This document shows, in pieces, positions 26,703 through 37,171 of a DNA stretch of 39,233 nt. The DNA is taken from the NCBI GenBank assembly GCA_947462685.1, contig CANHPL010000023.1, positions 1 to 39,233 on the forward strand, written 5' to 3'. Position 1 is the stretch's first letter, and each line of letters begins with the position of its first letter. This DNA is from Burkholderiaceae bacterium. Lineage in GTDB: Bacteria; Pseudomonadota; Gammaproteobacteria; Burkholderiales; Burkholderiaceae. The translations under genes and the position numbers were made by a program. The notes below the pieces were generated by a model. It did not search any database, was not told where the DNA came from, and saw only the letters and a program-made list of their open reading frames with translations.

Positions 26703-27767
26703 ATGATTGAAACCATCACAACCCAAGGTGAGGCCATTTTTGGTCAAGTATGGCCTGTGATTTGGGCACTACTGCGGATTGTTGTTATCGTTTTGCCGAT
26801 GTTTGCTTGCGTTGCATACCTGACTTTGTGGGAACGAAAACTGATTGGTTGGATGCATTCTAGGATGGGACCAAATCGTGTTGGTCCTTTAGGTCTTTTA
26901 CAACCGATTGCAGATGCCCTGAAATTACTATTAAAAGAGATCATTCAACCGATTCGTGCGAATAAGCTACTATACATAGTCGGCCCCGTTATGGTGATCG
27001 CACCTGCATTTGCGGCTTGGGCCGTGGTGCCATTTCAAGATGGCATGGTCCTCGCAGATGTCAATGCTGGGCTTTTATACGTTATGGCGATTACTTCAGT
27101 AGGGGTATATGGCGTCATTCTTGCTGGTTGGGCCTCGAATTCAAAATATGCATTTTTAGGAGCTATGCGTGCTTCAGCACAAATGGTTTCATATGAAATT
27201 GCCATGGGGTTTGCATTAGTTACGGTTTTAATGGTGACTGGATCTCTTAATCTTGGGGATATCGTCCGTTCACAATCGCAAGGATTTTTTGCATCTTATG
27301 GAATTAATTTTTTGTCATGGAATTGGTTGCCACTATTACCCATGTTTGTGATTTACTTTATCTCTGGAGTTGCTGAAACGAATCGTCACCCATTTGACGT
27401 AGTAGAGGGTGAGTCTGAAATTGTTGCTGGTCACATGGTTGAGTATTCTGGAATGGCATTTGCGATGTTCTTCCTTGCTGAATATGCCAACATGATTTTG
27501 ATTACAACCATGTGTGCGACTTTATTCTTAGGTGGATGGTTACCTATTTTAGATTTGCCCATATTGAGAGACATTCCGGGGTTCTTCTGGTTATTTACCA
27601 AAACTTTTATTCTCTTATCGATTTTTATTTGGTTAAGAGCATCATTACCTAGATATCGTTACGATCAAATTATGCGTTTGGGATGGAAAGTTTTTATACC
27701 TTTATCCGTTTTTTGGGTTGTTGTGGTTGGCGCATGGATTGTTTCACCTTGGAGTGTTTGGAAATGA
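26703..27767 (+). CDS. nuoH: NADH-quinone oxidoreductase subunit H
   Basis: Membrane subunit (eight to nine helices) that forms the entrance of the quinone tunnel and links the two arms. Conserved blocks are [19 protein letters not shown] (about 46-64), [21 protein letters not shown] near 145-165 and [22 protein letters not shown] near 222-243, the cytoplasmic loops rich in charged residues. Length 354. ATG at 26703 was preferred to a TTG at 26694, which would overlap nuoG. nuoI begins 27 bases after its stop. Confidence 0.97.
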   Translation: MIETITTQGEAIFGQVWPVIWALLRIVVIVLPMFACVAYLTLWERKLIGWMHSRMGPNRVGPLGLLQPIADALKLLLKEIIQPIRANKLLYIVGPVMVIAPAFAAWAVVPFQDGMVLADVNAGLLYVMAITSVGVYGVILAGWASNSKYAFLGAMRASAQMVSYEIAMGFALVTVLMVTGSLNLGDIVRSQSQGFFASYGINFLSWNWLPLLPMFVIYFISGVAETNRHPFDVVEGESEIVAGHMVEYSGMAFAMFFLAEYANMILITTMCATLFLGGWLPILDLPILRDIPGFFWLFTKTFILLSIFIWLRASLPRYRYDQIMRLGWKVFIPLSVFWVVVVGAWIVSPWSVWK

Positions 27768-27794
27768 TGACACCCGTTACTACAGGAATCATAA

Positions 27795-28286
27795 ATGTTA
27801 AATAATGTCCGCGAATTTTTAAACAGTTTATTTTTGAAAGAGGTGTTTAAAGGCATGGGTCTTACAGGCCGTTATTTGTTCGCACCTAAAACAACGATTC
27901 AATATCCCGAAGAAAAAACACCGATGTCACCGCGCTTTCGGGGATTGCACGCATTGCGTCGTTACCCAAATGGTGAAGAGCGCTGTATCGCATGCAAAAT
28001 GTGTGAAGCAGTATGCCCCGCTTTGGCAATCACCATTGAGTCTGATCTGCGCGAAGATGGCACGCGCCGTACCTCACGATATGACATTGACTTAACAAAG
28101 TGTATTTTTTGTGGATTTTGTGAAGAGGCGTGCCCAGTCGATGCGATTGTAGAGACGCACATTCATGAATACCATGGTGAAAAGCGTGGCGATTTGTATT
28201 TTACAAAAGATATGTTGCTTGCAGTTGGTGATCAATATGAAAAAGAAATTGCAGCGAATAAAACAGCTGATGCAAAGTATCGATAA
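27795..28286 (+). CDS. nuoI: NADH-quinone oxidoreductase subunit I
   Basis: Peripheral subunit with two [4Fe-4S] clusters (N6a and N6b) in an eight-iron ferredoxin fold, relaying electrons to N2. The two motifs are Cys64-x2-Cys67-x2-Cys70-x3-Cys74 and Cys103-x2-Cys106-x2-Cys109-x3-Cys113. The amphipathic N-terminal helix (about 5-28) rests on the membrane. Length 163. nuoJ follows after 8 bases. Confidence 0.97.
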   Translation: MLNNVREFLNSLFLKEVFKGMGLTGRYLFAPKTTIQYPEEKTPMSPRFRGLHALRRYPNGEERCIACKMCEAVCPALAITIESDLREDGTRRTSRYDIDLTKCIFCGFCEEACPVDAIVETHIHEYHGEKRGDLYFTKDMLLAVGDQYEKEIAANKTADAKYR

Positions 28287-28294
28287 GAACAAAA

Positions 28295-28927
28295 ATGATG
28301 AACTTGAATCCTACCGTAATATTTTTCTATAGTTTTGCTACTGTGTTGATACTTTCAGCATTAAAAGTGATAACAGCGAAAAATCCTGTACATGCAGCCT
28401 TGTTTTTAGTGTTGGCATTTTTTAATGCAGCAGGTATTTGGATGTTGTTAGAAGCAGAATTTTTATCTATTGCCCTGATCCTCGTCTATGTTGGCGCGGT
28501 CATGGTTTTATTCCTGTTTGTGGTGATGATGCTGGACTTAGATATTGCAAACTTACGCAGCCAATTTAAGCAATTTATTCCGATGGCGTCTTTGGTTGGT
28601 GCTGTGATTGTTGCGGAAATGACCCTGGTTTTAGTGAGAGGTTTTATTGGTACGGTTAATCCGTTGCCAAAGAATACCCCAGAAGGCGAAAGTAACTCTA
28701 TGAGTCTTGGTAAGATGATTTATGGGGACTATGTGTTTAATTTTGAAATTGCTGGAATCATTTTGCTCGTAGCAATTGTTGCTGCCGTTGCCTTGACACT
28801 GCGCCGCCGTAAAGATCATAAGACACAAGACATTGCTGCCCAGATCCGCACAAATCCTGCTGATCGCGTAAGGATTGTATCGATGGAATCAGAAAATGAG
28901 AATCGCCAGACTGGGAAAAAATCATGA
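28295..28927 (+). CDS. nuoJ: NADH-quinone oxidoreductase subunit J
   Basis: Membrane subunit with five helices (roughly residues 8-24, 30-50, 55-78, 92-112, 143-165) and part of the hydrophilic axis of complex [23 protein letters not shown] and [31 protein letters not shown] cover the conserved TM2-TM3 region with the pi-bulge helix. A basic C-terminal tail of about 40 residues (RRRKDHKTQ) is cytoplasmic. A second ATG is codon 2. nuoK overlaps the end by four bases (ATGA). Confidence 0.95.
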   Translation: MMNLNPTVIFFYSFATVLILSALKVITAKNPVHAALFLVLAFFNAAGIWMLLEAEFLSIALILVYVGAVMVLFLFVVMMLDLDIANLRSQFKQFIPMASLVGAVIVAEMTLVLVRGFIGTVNPLPKNTPEGESNSMSLGKMIYGDYVFNFEIAGIILLVAIVAAVALTLRRRKDHKTQDIAAQIRTNPADRVRIVSMESENENRQTGKKS

Positions 28928-29229
28928 TTACACTTGCTCATTATTTAGTCTTGGCTGCCATGCTATTTGCTATAGGTATTATCGGCATCTTCTTAAATCG
29001 TAAAAACATCATTGTGTTATTGATGTCGATCGAACTGATGCTACTTGCTGTAAATACCAACTTCATTGCGTTCTCCCACTACTGGGGCGATATGTTGGGT
29101 CAGGTATTTGTCTTTTTTATTTTGACAGTAGCAGCTGCAGAGGCCGCAATAGGATTAGCTATATTAGTGATTCTATTCCGCAGTAGTGATACCGTCAGTA
29201 CAGAAGATCTTGGTCAGTTAAAAGGTTAA
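28924..29229 (+). CDS. nuoK: NADH-quinone oxidoreductase subunit K
   Basis: A three-helix, 101-residue membrane subunit related to MrpC, with the buried glutamates needed for proton translocation: Glu in [14 protein letters not shown] (TM2) and Glu in [13 protein letters not shown] (TM3). It overlaps nuoJ by four bases, and nuoL begins 24 bases after its stop. Confidence 0.97.
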   Translation: MITLAHYLVLAAMLFAIGIIGIFLNRKNIIVLLMSIELMLLAVNTNFIAFSHYWGDMLGQVFVFFILTVAAAEAAIGLAILVILFRSSDTVSTEDLGQLKG

Positions 29230-29253
29230 TAGGGCTATTCGATAGAAAACATC

Positions 29254-31287
29254 ATGACGTCAACTTTAAATCCCTCCCTATTAATGCTCATTCCATTGGC
29301 GCCACTCATTGGTGCAATTATTGCTGGATTTTTTGGCACTAAATTGATGGGTAATCAACTTGGCCGAACTGCTTGCCATCGGATTACGATTCTTGGGGTT
29401 GCGATTGCGTGTGGTTTATCGATATATGTATTGACTCTGGTGATGGCCGGAGCCCGTTTTAACGGCAATCTGTATGAGTGGATGCGTTTTGGAGATGAGT
29501 TGGTATTACATATTGGATTTTTAATCGACCCACTATCCGCCATGATGATGGTAGTCGTTACTTTTGTCTCATTGATGGTTCATATTTATACGATTGGTTA
29601 CATGCATGAGGATGAGGGATATAACCGTTTCTTTTCCTATATATCATTATTTACATTCGCCATGTTGATGCTAGTGATGAGTAATAATTTCTTACAACTC
29701 TTCTTTGGTTGGGAAGCTGTAGGATTGGTTTCTTATTTACTGATTGGTTTTTGGTACACCAAGCCAAGAGCGGTTTTTGCTAATATGAAAGCGTTCTTAG
29801 TCAATCGTATTGGAGACTTTGGTTTCATTTTAGGTATTGGTTTGATCTTTGCTAATACGGGTACTTTGGATTATCAAACCGCTTTTGGTCAAGCGCAAAA
29901 TATTGCAGCCCAAACCCTGCCTGGAACTCATTGGGAGTTAATGACAGTTACATGTATTTGCTTATTTATTGGGGCAATGGGTAAATCTGCCCAGTTCCCA
30001 TTACATGTTTGGCTACCTGATTCAATGGAAGGTCCGACACCGATTTCAGCATTGATTCATGCTGCGACGATGGTTACTGCAGGTATTTTTATGGTATCGC
30101 GTATGTCACCATTCTTTGAGTTATCTGACACAGCACTTTCATTCATCTTAATTATTGGCTCGATCACTGCCTTGTTTATGGGTTTTTTAGGCATCGTCCA
30201 AACCGATATCAAACGTGTTGTTGCTTACTCCACATTATCGCAACTAGGGTATATGACAGTTGCCCTTGGTGTTTCGGCGTATCCAGTCGCTATTTTTCAC
30301 CTGATGACACATGCGTTCTTCAAAGCACTCTTATTTCTTGGAGCGGGAAGTGTGATTATGGGGATGCACCATGATCAAGATATGCGGAACATGGGAGGCC
30401 TTAGAAAATATATGCCAATTACCTGGATTACCTCTCTGATTGGCAGTTTGGCGCTTATTGGTACCCCATTCTTTTCAGGCTTTTATTCCAAAGATTCTAT
30501 TATTGAAGCAGTCGCAGAAAGTCATATTTATGGCTCCGGTTTTGCTTACTTCGCCGTCATGATAGGTGTATTTGTTACTGCTTTTTACTCGTTTAGAATG
30601 TATTTCTTAGTATTTCATGGCAAAGAACGTTTTGGTCAAAGTCATAATCACCATGGGCATGGAGATGATCATCATGGCTTAGCTCCCGGGCAAAAGCCAA
30701 ACGAATCTCCTTTAGTCGTTACTTTACCTCTCATATTGCTTGCGATTCCTTCGGTCATTATTGGTTATGTTGCGATTGAGCCCATGTTGTACGGTGGATT
30801 TTTTGATCAGTCAATTTTCATTGATGCCAATGCCCATCCTGGTATGGAAGAGTTAGAAGCCGCATTTCATGGGGCATTCAATATGGTGATTCATTCATTA
30901 ACTTCACCAGTTTTATGGTTAGCTATTGCAGGGGTTGCAACTGCTGCGATCTTTTATCTCATCAAGCCCGAGATTCCTGCAAAGATTGCAGAAGTTTTTG
31001 CCCCAATCAAGAAGCTGTTGGATAACAAATATTATTTAGATGATCTCAACCAAGCAGTATTTGGTCGTGGTGCGCAGATCATCGGGAACGGACTTTGGAA
31101 GGGTGGCGATCAAACTGCAATTGATGGATTTATAGTCAATGGAAGTGCAAAGGTAGTTGATTGGTTCTCTAAATTAGTTAGACATTTTCAATCTGGGTAT
31201 TTATATCATTACGCCTTTGCCATGATTATTGGCGTAGTTGGTTTGATTGCTTGGATACTTTTCACCCATTTGGGTTCAATTCAATAA
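29254..31287 (+). CDS. nuoL: NADH-quinone oxidoreductase subunit L
   Basis: The largest antiporter-like membrane subunit, at the far end of the membrane arm, with a long lateral helix at its C-terminus. Key conserved parts are FFGWEAVGLVSYLLIGFW (TM5 glutamate), LHVWLPDSMEGPTPISALIHAATMVTAG (TM7-TM8) and the TM12 lysine region FSGFYSKDSI. A His-rich cytoplasmic loop near 464-475 (HNHHGHGDDHH) is notable; I recall similar loops in other betaproteobacterial NuoL proteins. Length 677. nuoM starts 10 bases after its stop. Confidence 0.97.
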   Translation: MTSTLNPSLLMLIPLAPLIGAIIAGFFGTKLMGNQLGRTACHRITILGVAIACGLSIYVLTLVMAGARFNGNLYEWMRFGDELVLHIGFLIDPLSAMMMVVVTFVSLMVHIYTIGYMHEDEGYNRFFSYISLFTFAMLMLVMSNNFLQLFFGWEAVGLVSYLLIGFWYTKPRAVFANMKAFLVNRIGDFGFILGIGLIFANTGTLDYQTAFGQAQNIAAQTLPGTHWELMTVTCICLFIGAMGKSAQFPLHVWLPDSMEGPTPISALIHAATMVTAGIFMVSRMSPFFELSDTALSFILIIGSITALFMGFLGIVQTDIKRVVAYSTLSQLGYMTVALGVSAYPVAIFHLMTHAFFKALLFLGAGSVIMGMHHDQDMRNMGGLRKYMPITWITSLIGSLALIGTPFFSGFYSKDSIIEAVAESHIYGSGFAYFAVMIGVFVTAFYSFRMYFLVFHGKERFGQSHNHHGHGDDHHGLAPGQKPNESPLVVTLPLILLAIPSVIIGYVAIEPMLYGGFFDQSIFIDANAHPGMEELEAAFHGAFNMVIHSLTSPVLWLAIAGVATAAIFYLIKPEIPAKIAEVFAPIKKLLDNKYYLDDLNQAVFGRGAQIIGNGLWKGGDQTAIDGFIVNGSAKVVDWFSKLVRHFQSGYLYHYAFAMIIGVVGLIAWILFTHLGSIQ

Positions 31288-31297
31288 GCGGCCAGTT

Positions 31298-32764
31298 ATG
31301 ATTTTATCTTTAGCAATTTGGATGCCGATTGTATTCGGGGTATTGATTTTAGGAAGTGGTTCCGATACCAGCAAGTCCTATGTCCGTTGGCTAGCACTTT
31401 TTGCTGCAACCTTAAGTTTTATCATTACGTTACCGCTCATTACGGATTTTGATACAGCAAATGCTGGCATGCAGTTTGTTGAAAACATGCCATGGGTACA
31501 ACGTTATGATTTAAATTATTTTTTGGGTGTTGACGGCATTTCAGTTTGGCTTGTTGTTTTAACATCTTTTATCACCGTGATTGTGATTCTTGCCGGTTGG
31601 GAAGTGATTCAGGATCGCGTTGCGCAGTATATGGCAGCATTTTTAATTTTGTCAGGCCTAATGATTGGTGTATTTTCAGCTTTAGATGGCTTACTTTTTT
31701 ATGTGTTCTTCGAGGCTACACTGATTCCGATGTATATCATTATTGGTGTGTGGGGAGGTAAGAACAGAATTTATGCGGCATTTAAATTCTTCCTGTATAC
31801 ATTACTTGGATCACTTCTCACATTGATTGCGATTTTGTATTTGTATAACGCAACGGGCTCCTTTAATATTCTTGAGTGGCATCAGGCGCACTTGAACTTC
31901 ACAGAACAGTTGTTGATTTTCTTTGCGTTTTTAATGGCGTTTGCAGTGAAGGTTCCCATGTGGCCAGTCCACACTTGGCTACCAGATGCTCACGTGCAAG
32001 CCCCAACAGGTGGTTCAATTGTATTGGCTGCGATTATGCTGAAGTTAGGCGCTTATGGCTTCTTAAGATTCTCATTACCGATTGCTCCAGATGCCAGTAT
32101 TTATTTGGGACCATTCATCATTGCTTTATCTTTAATTGCCGTCATCTACGTTGGATTAGTTGCTCTTGTCCAAAAAGATATGAAAAAATTAGTAGCGTAT
32201 TCCTCGATTGCGCATATGGGCTTTGTCACCTTAGGCTTCTTTATTTTCAATCAGATGGGGCTTGAAGGTGGAATTATTCAGATGATTTCACATGGATTTA
32301 TTTCTGGCGCAATGTTCTTCTCCATTGGGGTTTTATATGACCGGATGCATACTCGTGAAATCGCTGATTACGGTGGAGTCGTTAACACGATGCCTCGCTT
32401 TGCAGTATTTGCTGTTTTTTTTGCAATGGCTAATTGTGGATTACCTGCAACTTCAGGATTTATTGGTGAGTTTATGGTCATTCTTGGTGCGATTGATTAT
32501 GACTTTACGATCGGCTTACTCGCCTCCACAGCACTCATTCTTGGAGCTGCGTATTCATTATGGATGACCAAAAGAGTATTTTTTGGCACAGTAACCAATG
32601 ATCATGTTGCACAATTAAGTGATATCAATGCAAGAGAGTATTTCATTCTTGGAGTATTAGCGATATTAACCATTGGTATGGGGGTTTATCCAAAACCTTT
32701 CACCGATATTATTCATCCAGCGGCAGTTGAGTTACTCAAGCATGTCGCGATGACGAAGATTTAA
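31298..32764 (+). CDS. nuoM: NADH-quinone oxidoreductase subunit M
   Basis: Antiporter-like proton-pumping membrane subunit with about 14 helices. FFEATLIPMYIIIGVWGG (TM5 glutamate), KVPMWPVHTWLPDAHVQAPTGGS (TM7 lysine and loop) and KKLVAYSSIAHMGFVTLG are conserved. The ATG at 31298 gives a start MILSLAIWMPI, typical of the family; a TTG at 31247 would lie inside nuoL. Length 488. nuoN starts 15 bases later. Confidence 0.97.
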   Translation: MILSLAIWMPIVFGVLILGSGSDTSKSYVRWLALFAATLSFIITLPLITDFDTANAGMQFVENMPWVQRYDLNYFLGVDGISVWLVVLTSFITVIVILAGWEVIQDRVAQYMAAFLILSGLMIGVFSALDGLLFYVFFEATLIPMYIIIGVWGGKNRIYAAFKFFLYTLLGSLLTLIAILYLYNATGSFNILEWHQAHLNFTEQLLIFFAFLMAFAVKVPMWPVHTWLPDAHVQAPTGGSIVLAAIMLKLGAYGFLRFSLPIAPDASIYLGPFIIALSLIAVIYVGLVALVQKDMKKLVAYSSIAHMGFVTLGFFIFNQMGLEGGIIQMISHGFISGAMFFSIGVLYDRMHTREIADYGGVVNTMPRFAVFAVFFAMANCGLPATSGFIGEFMVILGAIDYDFTIGLLASTALILGAAYSLWMTKRVFFGTVTNDHVAQLSDINAREYFILGVLAILTIGMGVYPKPFTDIIHPAAVELLKHVAMTKI

Positions 32765-32779
32765 AGAACTGGAACTAGC

Positions 32780-34264
32780 ATGCAAGCAATTGACTTATTA
32801 GAAATTTTGCCCGAGTTAATTTTATTACTCGTGGCCTGTTCCATTTTATTAGTGACACCTTTTTTCAAAGAAAAAGAAGTGAATGATGACGATGTATTCT
32901 TCACGCCAAAAGCAGCTGGTTTCGCTTATCAATTATCAATTTTGACTTTACTAGTGTTAGCTATTCTGTTTGCGATGCGGGTGAGTGATGTGCCTGTGCA
33001 CATTATGAATGGATTATATATCGTAGATCCATTTTCAAACGTCTTGAAGTCCGTATCTGCAATTGCCGTGATGGTGACACTCATTTATTCAAAACAATAT
33101 TTAATTGATCGCCAACTCTTTAGAACGGATTACATCGCACTCGTTTTATTGGCTTTGTTAGGACAATTTGTGATGATCTCTGGGGCCAATATGTTAACCC
33201 TGTATCTTGGCCTGGAGTTATTAGCACTGTCGACTTATACCTTAACAGCTATGCGTCCGAACTTTCCTAGAGGTATTGAGGCGGGCATGAAATATTTCAT
33301 TTTGGGAGCTTTATCCTCTGGCTTCTTGTTATACGGCATGTCCATGATTTATGGCGCTACAGGGTCATTAGATTTAGACGATATTTTACGTACCACCAAC
33401 AGTGATGCGGTTATGCACCTTGTACTTTCTTTTGGTATTGTTTTTTTACTAGCTGGCCTTGCGTTTAAATTAGGTGCAGCCCCGTTTCATATGTGGGTAC
33501 CAGATGTCTATGATGGGGCACCGACGTCAGTCACCCTGTTAATTGGTGGAGCACCTAAAATCGCCGCCTTTGCAATTACTTTCAGATTATTAGTCGGTGG
33601 TCTACAAAATCTTGATTTGGATTGGCAACCTATTTTAATTTTCTTATCTGTTACGTCATTAATTGTCGGTAACTTAACGGCGATTGCACAAACAAATATC
33701 AAACGGATGTTAGCTTATTCGACGATTTCTCATATGGGCTTTTTGCTTCTTGGGTTCCTTTGTGTATATGATGAACTTGCATATAGCGCTTCTTTCTTTT
33801 ATGCAGTAACTTATGTATTGTCTACACTAGGCACCTTTGGTCTTTTGATGATTTTGTCGAAAAAAGGATTTGAATGTGAAACTATTGAGGACTTAAAAGG
33901 GCTGAACCGTCGCAGTCCATTACTCGCCTTCATTATGTTGTTGCTTATGTTCTCGTTAGCAGGCATTCCACCAACAGTTGGATTCATTGCAAAACTATCT
34001 ATCTTGGATTCTTTAGTCGATGCTGGATATCTTGGCTTAGCCATATTTGCGGTCATGGCATCACTCGTCGGAGCTTTTTATTATTTACGTGTTGTGAAAA
34101 CGATGTATTTTGAAGAGCCATCGGATACTAGCTTAATTACTGGACAGGGATTTGCCAAAGGGTTGTTGACCATCAACGGTATCTTTATTCTTTTAGCAGG
34201 TATATTCCCAGCATTCCTCACTACCCTGTGTTTACATGCGATGAGAACATCTCTGCAGGGCTGA
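32780..34264 (+). CDS. nuoN: NADH-quinone oxidoreductase subunit N
   Basis: Third antiporter-like proton-pumping subunit, next to NuoK and Nuo[16 protein letters not shown] (TM5 glutamate), [23 protein letters not shown] (TM7) and [20 protein letters not shown] (TM8) identify it. Length 494, about 14 helices. It is the last nuo gene. Its stop codon TGA (34262-34264) shares its last base with the ATG of the NUDIX gene, so the operon probably continues. Confidence 0.97.
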   Translation: MQAIDLLEILPELILLLVACSILLVTPFFKEKEVNDDDVFFTPKAAGFAYQLSILTLLVLAILFAMRVSDVPVHIMNGLYIVDPFSNVLKSVSAIAVMVTLIYSKQYLIDRQLFRTDYIALVLLALLGQFVMISGANMLTLYLGLELLALSTYTLTAMRPNFPRGIEAGMKYFILGALSSGFLLYGMSMIYGATGSLDLDDILRTTNSDAVMHLVLSFGIVFLLAGLAFKLGAAPFHMWVPDVYDGAPTSVTLLIGGAPKIAAFAITFRLLVGGLQNLDLDWQPILIFLSVTSLIVGNLTAIAQTNIKRMLAYSTISHMGFLLLGFLCVYDELAYSASFFYAVTYVLSTLGTFGLLMILSKKGFECETIEDLKGLNRRSPLLAFIMLLLMFSLAGIPPTVGFIAKLSILDSLVDAGYLGLAIFAVMASLVGAFYYLRVVKTMYFEEPSDTSLITGQGFAKGLLTINGIFILLAGIFPAFLTTLCLHAMRTSLQG

Positions 34265-34863
34265 TGGCAACTAGTTTTCCATTGATTCCAAATTTTGACG
34301 ACTTGCCAGTAGGTGATGGGCATCTTCGAGAAGTTACTCTAAAGTCAAAGCCGGTTTATGAAGGCTATTACTTAAAACTGATTCAAGATCAGGTCCAATT
34401 ACCCAATCGTCAAATTGCCGGGAGAGAGTACTTAATCCATCCTGGAGCTGTTGCAATTGTCCCGATATTGCCAGATGGTAGAGTGTTGCTTGAGAGGCAG
34501 TACCGCTATCCCTTACATCAAGCCTTTATCGAAATCCCTGCTGGAAAATTAGATCCTGGTGAAAATACACTCACCTGCGCGAAGCGAGAGTTACAGGAGG
34601 AGACTGGTTTGATTGCCAAGGAGTGGCATTTTTTAGGAAAGATACATCCGATTATTTCCCATTCCACTGAATTCATTGATATTTATATAGCTAAAGACTT
34701 AGAAATGACTCAAACGAATTTAGATGAGGGAGAGTTTTTAGACATTTTTGGGGCTTCTTTAAAAGAAATTCACGAATGGATTAAACAAGGAAAAATAACT
34801 GACGTAAAAACCATTATCAGCTTCTATTGGCTTCAAGATTTTTATCAGGAATCTAGTAAGTAA
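34264..34863 (+). CDS. NUDIX hydrolase, ADP-ribose pyrophosphatase-like
   Basis: A 199-residue hydrolase of the ADP-ribose/sugar-nucleotide diphosphatase branch of NUDIX proteins. The NUDIX box is perfect: G94-x5-E100-x7-R108-E109-x2-E112-E113-x-G115, binding the metal. The N-terminal beta domain (about 25-60) and the ILPDGRVLLERQYRYP stretch before the box fit the ADP-ribose type. ATG at 34264 was chosen over a TTG at 34228 because it overlaps the nuoN stop by one base (TGATG), a typical coupling arrangement. Co-expression with complex I is plausible for clearing ADP-ribose from NAD turnover, but that link is inference. A long hairpin follows the stop. Confidence 0.9.
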   Translation: MATSFPLIPNFDDLPVGDGHLREVTLKSKPVYEGYYLKLIQDQVQLPNRQIAGREYLIHPGAVAIVPILPDGRVLLERQYRYPLHQAFIEIPAGKLDPGENTLTCAKRELQEETGLIAKEWHFLGKIHPIISHSTEFIDIYIAKDLEMTQTNLDEGEFLDIFGASLKEIHEWIKQGKITDVKTIISFYWLQDFYQESSK

Positions 34864-34866
34864 ACC

Positions 34867-34899
34867 ATTCATATTCTATTTTTTAAATAGAATATGAAT
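34867..34899 (+). repeat. Long inverted repeat after the NUDIX gene
   Basis: ATTCATATTCTATTT (34867-34881) and AAATAGAATATGAAT (34885-34899) form a perfect 15-pair AU-rich stem with a TTT loop, 3 bases after the stop codon. No T tract follows on either strand, so it does not look like a standard intrinsic terminator. It may protect the 3' end of the nuo-NUDIX mRNA. Confidence 0.7.
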
Positions 34900-34944
34900 T
34901 GGTGTCATAATTAAAACAAATATTAAAATTGAAATTCTGAAAAT

Positions 34945-35448
34945 ATGAAAGTTTACAACTTGGCTTGTCCTCTTAACCATCAATTTGAAGGATGGTTTAC
35001 TTCTGAGGAAGATTTTTCATCGCAAAAAGAGCGCGCAGTTTTATGCTGTCCAATGTGTAATAGTGTTGAAATTGCCCGCATGCCATCTGCTCCTTATATT
35101 GCTAGTAAAGGCCATAATCACAGCAATTCCAGACTTGACGAGCTCGAAAAGGCTTCGCAAAATATGCCTTCAGCGAGTGATGCGATGCACTTAAGCCCTG
35201 AGCAAAAAGTCCTCTTTCAAGAAAAAATGCAGGCAATGATGTTGCAAGTAGTTCGTGAAATTATGGAAAAGACAGAAAACGTGGGCGAATCCTTTGCTGA
35301 GGAAGCTCGTAAAATTCATTACAGAGAATCTCCTGAGAGAAGTATTCGTGGCGTAACTACGGTTGATGAAGCTGCTGAATTAATCGATGAGGGTATTGAG
35401 GTTTTCTCACTACCCGTGCTACCGTCGTTTAAAAATACTCTTCAATAA
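34945..35448 (+). CDS. DUF1178 protein with a zinc-ribbon-like N-terminus
   Basis: A 167-residue soluble protein of the DUF1178 family, function unknown. It begins MKVYNLACPLNHQFEGWF. Cys8, His12, Cys34, Cys35 and Cys38 form a probable small zinc site (CPLNH then CCPMC). The middle (about 50-75) is polar and the C-terminal half is a helical region with EKMQAMMLQVVREIMEKTENVG and the conserved end TTVDEAAELIDEGIEVFSLP. It lies downstream of a NUDIX gene, as I recall for other Burkholderiales, but the reason is unknown. A bidirectional terminator follows. Confidence 0.9.
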   Translation: MKVYNLACPLNHQFEGWFTSEEDFSSQKERAVLCCPMCNSVEIARMPSAPYIASKGHNHSNSRLDELEKASQNMPSASDAMHLSPEQKVLFQEKMQAMMLQVVREIMEKTENVGESFAEEARKIHYRESPERSIRGVTTVDEAAELIDEGIEVFSLPVLPSFKNTLQ

Positions 35449-35461
35449 TGATTCAATATAT

Positions 35462-35498
35462 AAAAAAGCCCTTAGAAAATTAAACTAAGGGCTTTTTT
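35462..35498. terminator. Bidirectional intrinsic terminator
   Basis: AAAAAAGCCCTTAG (35462-35475) and CTAAGGGCTTTTTT (35485-35498) form a stem with A and T runs on the outer sides, giving a T tract on both strands. It separates the plus-strand DUF1178 gene from the convergent mmsA and can end both transcripts. Confidence 0.93.
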
Positions 35499-35511
35499 GT
35501 TTTACCACCAA

Positions 35512-37029
35512 CTATTTAATCGTTGGCATGACAAACTCTCCACCTTTGGAAATACTCTCTGGCCAGCGTTGCATAATACTTTTTTGTTTCGTGTAAAAAC
35601 GAACACCTTCACGACCATAAGCATGCATATCACCAAACAAAGAGTTTTTCCAACCACCAAAACCATGCCAAGCCATTGGGACAGGAATCGGAACGTTAAT
35701 ACCAACCATCCCTACTTGGATCCGTCTGGCAAATTCACGAGCAATATTGCCATCACTCGTGAAGCAGGCAACACCGTTTCCGAATTCATGAGCATTAATT
35801 AAATCGACAGCTTGACTAAAATTCTCTAAACGTACACACGAGAGAACCGGCCCAAAAATTTCTTCTTTATAAATTTTCATGTCGGTTGTTACGTTGTCAA
35901 ACAAGGTGCCACCTAACCAAAAGCCATTTTCTAAACCAGAAACGGTAAAGTTACGACCATCGACTAAGAGTTGAGCACCTTCGTCCACTCCAGATTGAAT
36001 GTAGGAGCTGATACGGTTTTTAGCTGTTGCAGTCACAATTGGACCCATTTCCGCATCAAGCTCCATCCCGTTTTTAATTTTCAAAGACTTGGTTTTTTCA
36101 ATCAGTGCAGGCATCACACGCTCAGCAGCAGAACCAACGAGAACTGCAACTGAAATCGCCATGCAGCGCTCGCCAGCAGATCCGTAAGCAGCGCCTACAA
36201 GTGCATCAACCGCCTTATCAATATCAGCATCTGGCATGATAACCATATGATTTTTAGCACCACCCAAAGCTTGGACACGTTTACCAAAATGCGCACTGCG
36301 CTCATAAATATAATTGGCAATAGGCGTTGAACCTACAAAGCTCAGTGCTTTTACATCAGGATTCTCAATTAATGCATCAACCGCTTCTTTGTCACCTTGA
36401 ACCACATTAAATACTCCGTCGGGAAGGCCAGCTTCTTTAAAAAGATTTGCCAAAAATAAAGAAGCAGATGGATCTGTTGGGCTTGGCTTAAGAATAAATG
36501 TATTCCCACTGGCAATTGCCATCGGATACATCCACATGGGGACCATCACAGGGAAGTTGAACGGCGTAATACCTGCAACCACACCTAAAGGTTGGCGCAT
36601 TGTCCAGTTATCAATATTTGTTGAAACTTGTTCAGTGTATTCACCCTTGAGAAGTTCTGGGATGCCACATGCAAACTCAACAATTTCGATACCGCGAGTT
36701 ACTTCACCTTGAGCATCTGTAAAAACTTTACCGTGTTCTGCTGTAATGATTGCGGCTAGTTCGTTTTGATGTTGATTCAATAGTTCAAGATATTTGAACA
36801 TAATACGTGCACGGCGCAGTGGGGGGGTGTCAGCCCATTTAGGAAATGCGGCTTGGGCTGCAGCTACAGCTTGATTGACGTCTGCTGTACTTGCCAATAC
36901 TACTCTGCGACTTTTTTGACCACTTGCTGGATGGTAGACATCTTGAAAGCGACCAGATGTTCCGGAAAATTTTTGCCCGGCAATGTAGTGAACTACATCG
37001 TCAGAAGGAGTAAAAGCGGCAGTTGTCAT
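35512..37029 (-). CDS. mmsA: CoA-acylating methylmalonate-semialdehyde dehydrogenase
   Basis: NAD-dependent aldehyde dehydrogenase that converts methylmalonate semialdehyde (or malonate semialdehyde) and CoA to propionyl-CoA (or acetyl-CoA) with loss of CO2, in valine and related catabolism. Length is 505 residues. [19 protein letters not shown] (153-171) and catalytic Cys289 in AGERCMA are typical of Mms[20 protein letters not shown] near the end is another family mark. The ATG at 37029 has GGAGA about 7 bases upstream on its strand; a start at 37050 would put that ribosome site inside the gene. No other mms, bkd or iol gene is adjacent. It converges with DUF1178 and is divergent from the SprT-like gene. 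Confidence 0.93.
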   Translation of the reverse strand: MTTAAFTPSDDVVHYIAGQKFSGTSGRFQDVYHPASGQKSRRVVLASTADVNQAVAAAQAAFPKWADTPPLRRARIMFKYLELLNQHQNELAAIITAEHGKVFTDAQGEVTRGIEIVEFACGIPELLKGEYTEQVSTNIDNWTMRQPLGVVAGITPFNFPVMVPMWMYPMAIASGNTFILKPSPTDPSASLFLANLFKEAGLPDGVFNVVQGDKEAVDALIENPDVKALSFVGSTPIANYIYERSAHFGKRVQALGGAKNHMVIMPDADIDKAVDALVGAAYGSAGERCMAISVAVLVGSAAERVMPALIEKTKSLKIKNGMELDAEMGPIVTATAKNRISSYIQSGVDEGAQLLVDGRNFTVSGLENGFWLGGTLFDNVTTDMKIYKEEIFGPVLSCVRLENFSQAVDLINAHEFGNGVACFTSDGNIAREFARRIQVGMVGINVPIPVPMAWHGFGGWKNSLFGDMHAYGREGVRFYTKQKSIMQRWPESISKGGEFVMPTIK

Positions 37030-37171
37030 ATAAGTCTCCAAAAAAATCAATTGATTAATATGAATATTTTACATTCTTGAACCATGCAATGGCGATAAAC
37101 ACCAAAAGGTAAATAAAGTATTTATTTAATTCGAGCGATAATAGTGTTTTTTATCAATCATGCAAAATTAA

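Noticed and set aside
30640..30680. His-rich stretch in nuoL, considered as a metal-binding insertion
   Set aside because: A His-rich loop at this place is something I recall as common in betaproteobacterial NuoL, so not treated as unusual.
31876..32265. A 129-codon plus-strand open frame inside nuoM
   Set aside because: It lies in another frame of a well-conserved gene, has no family resemblance and no ribosome site.
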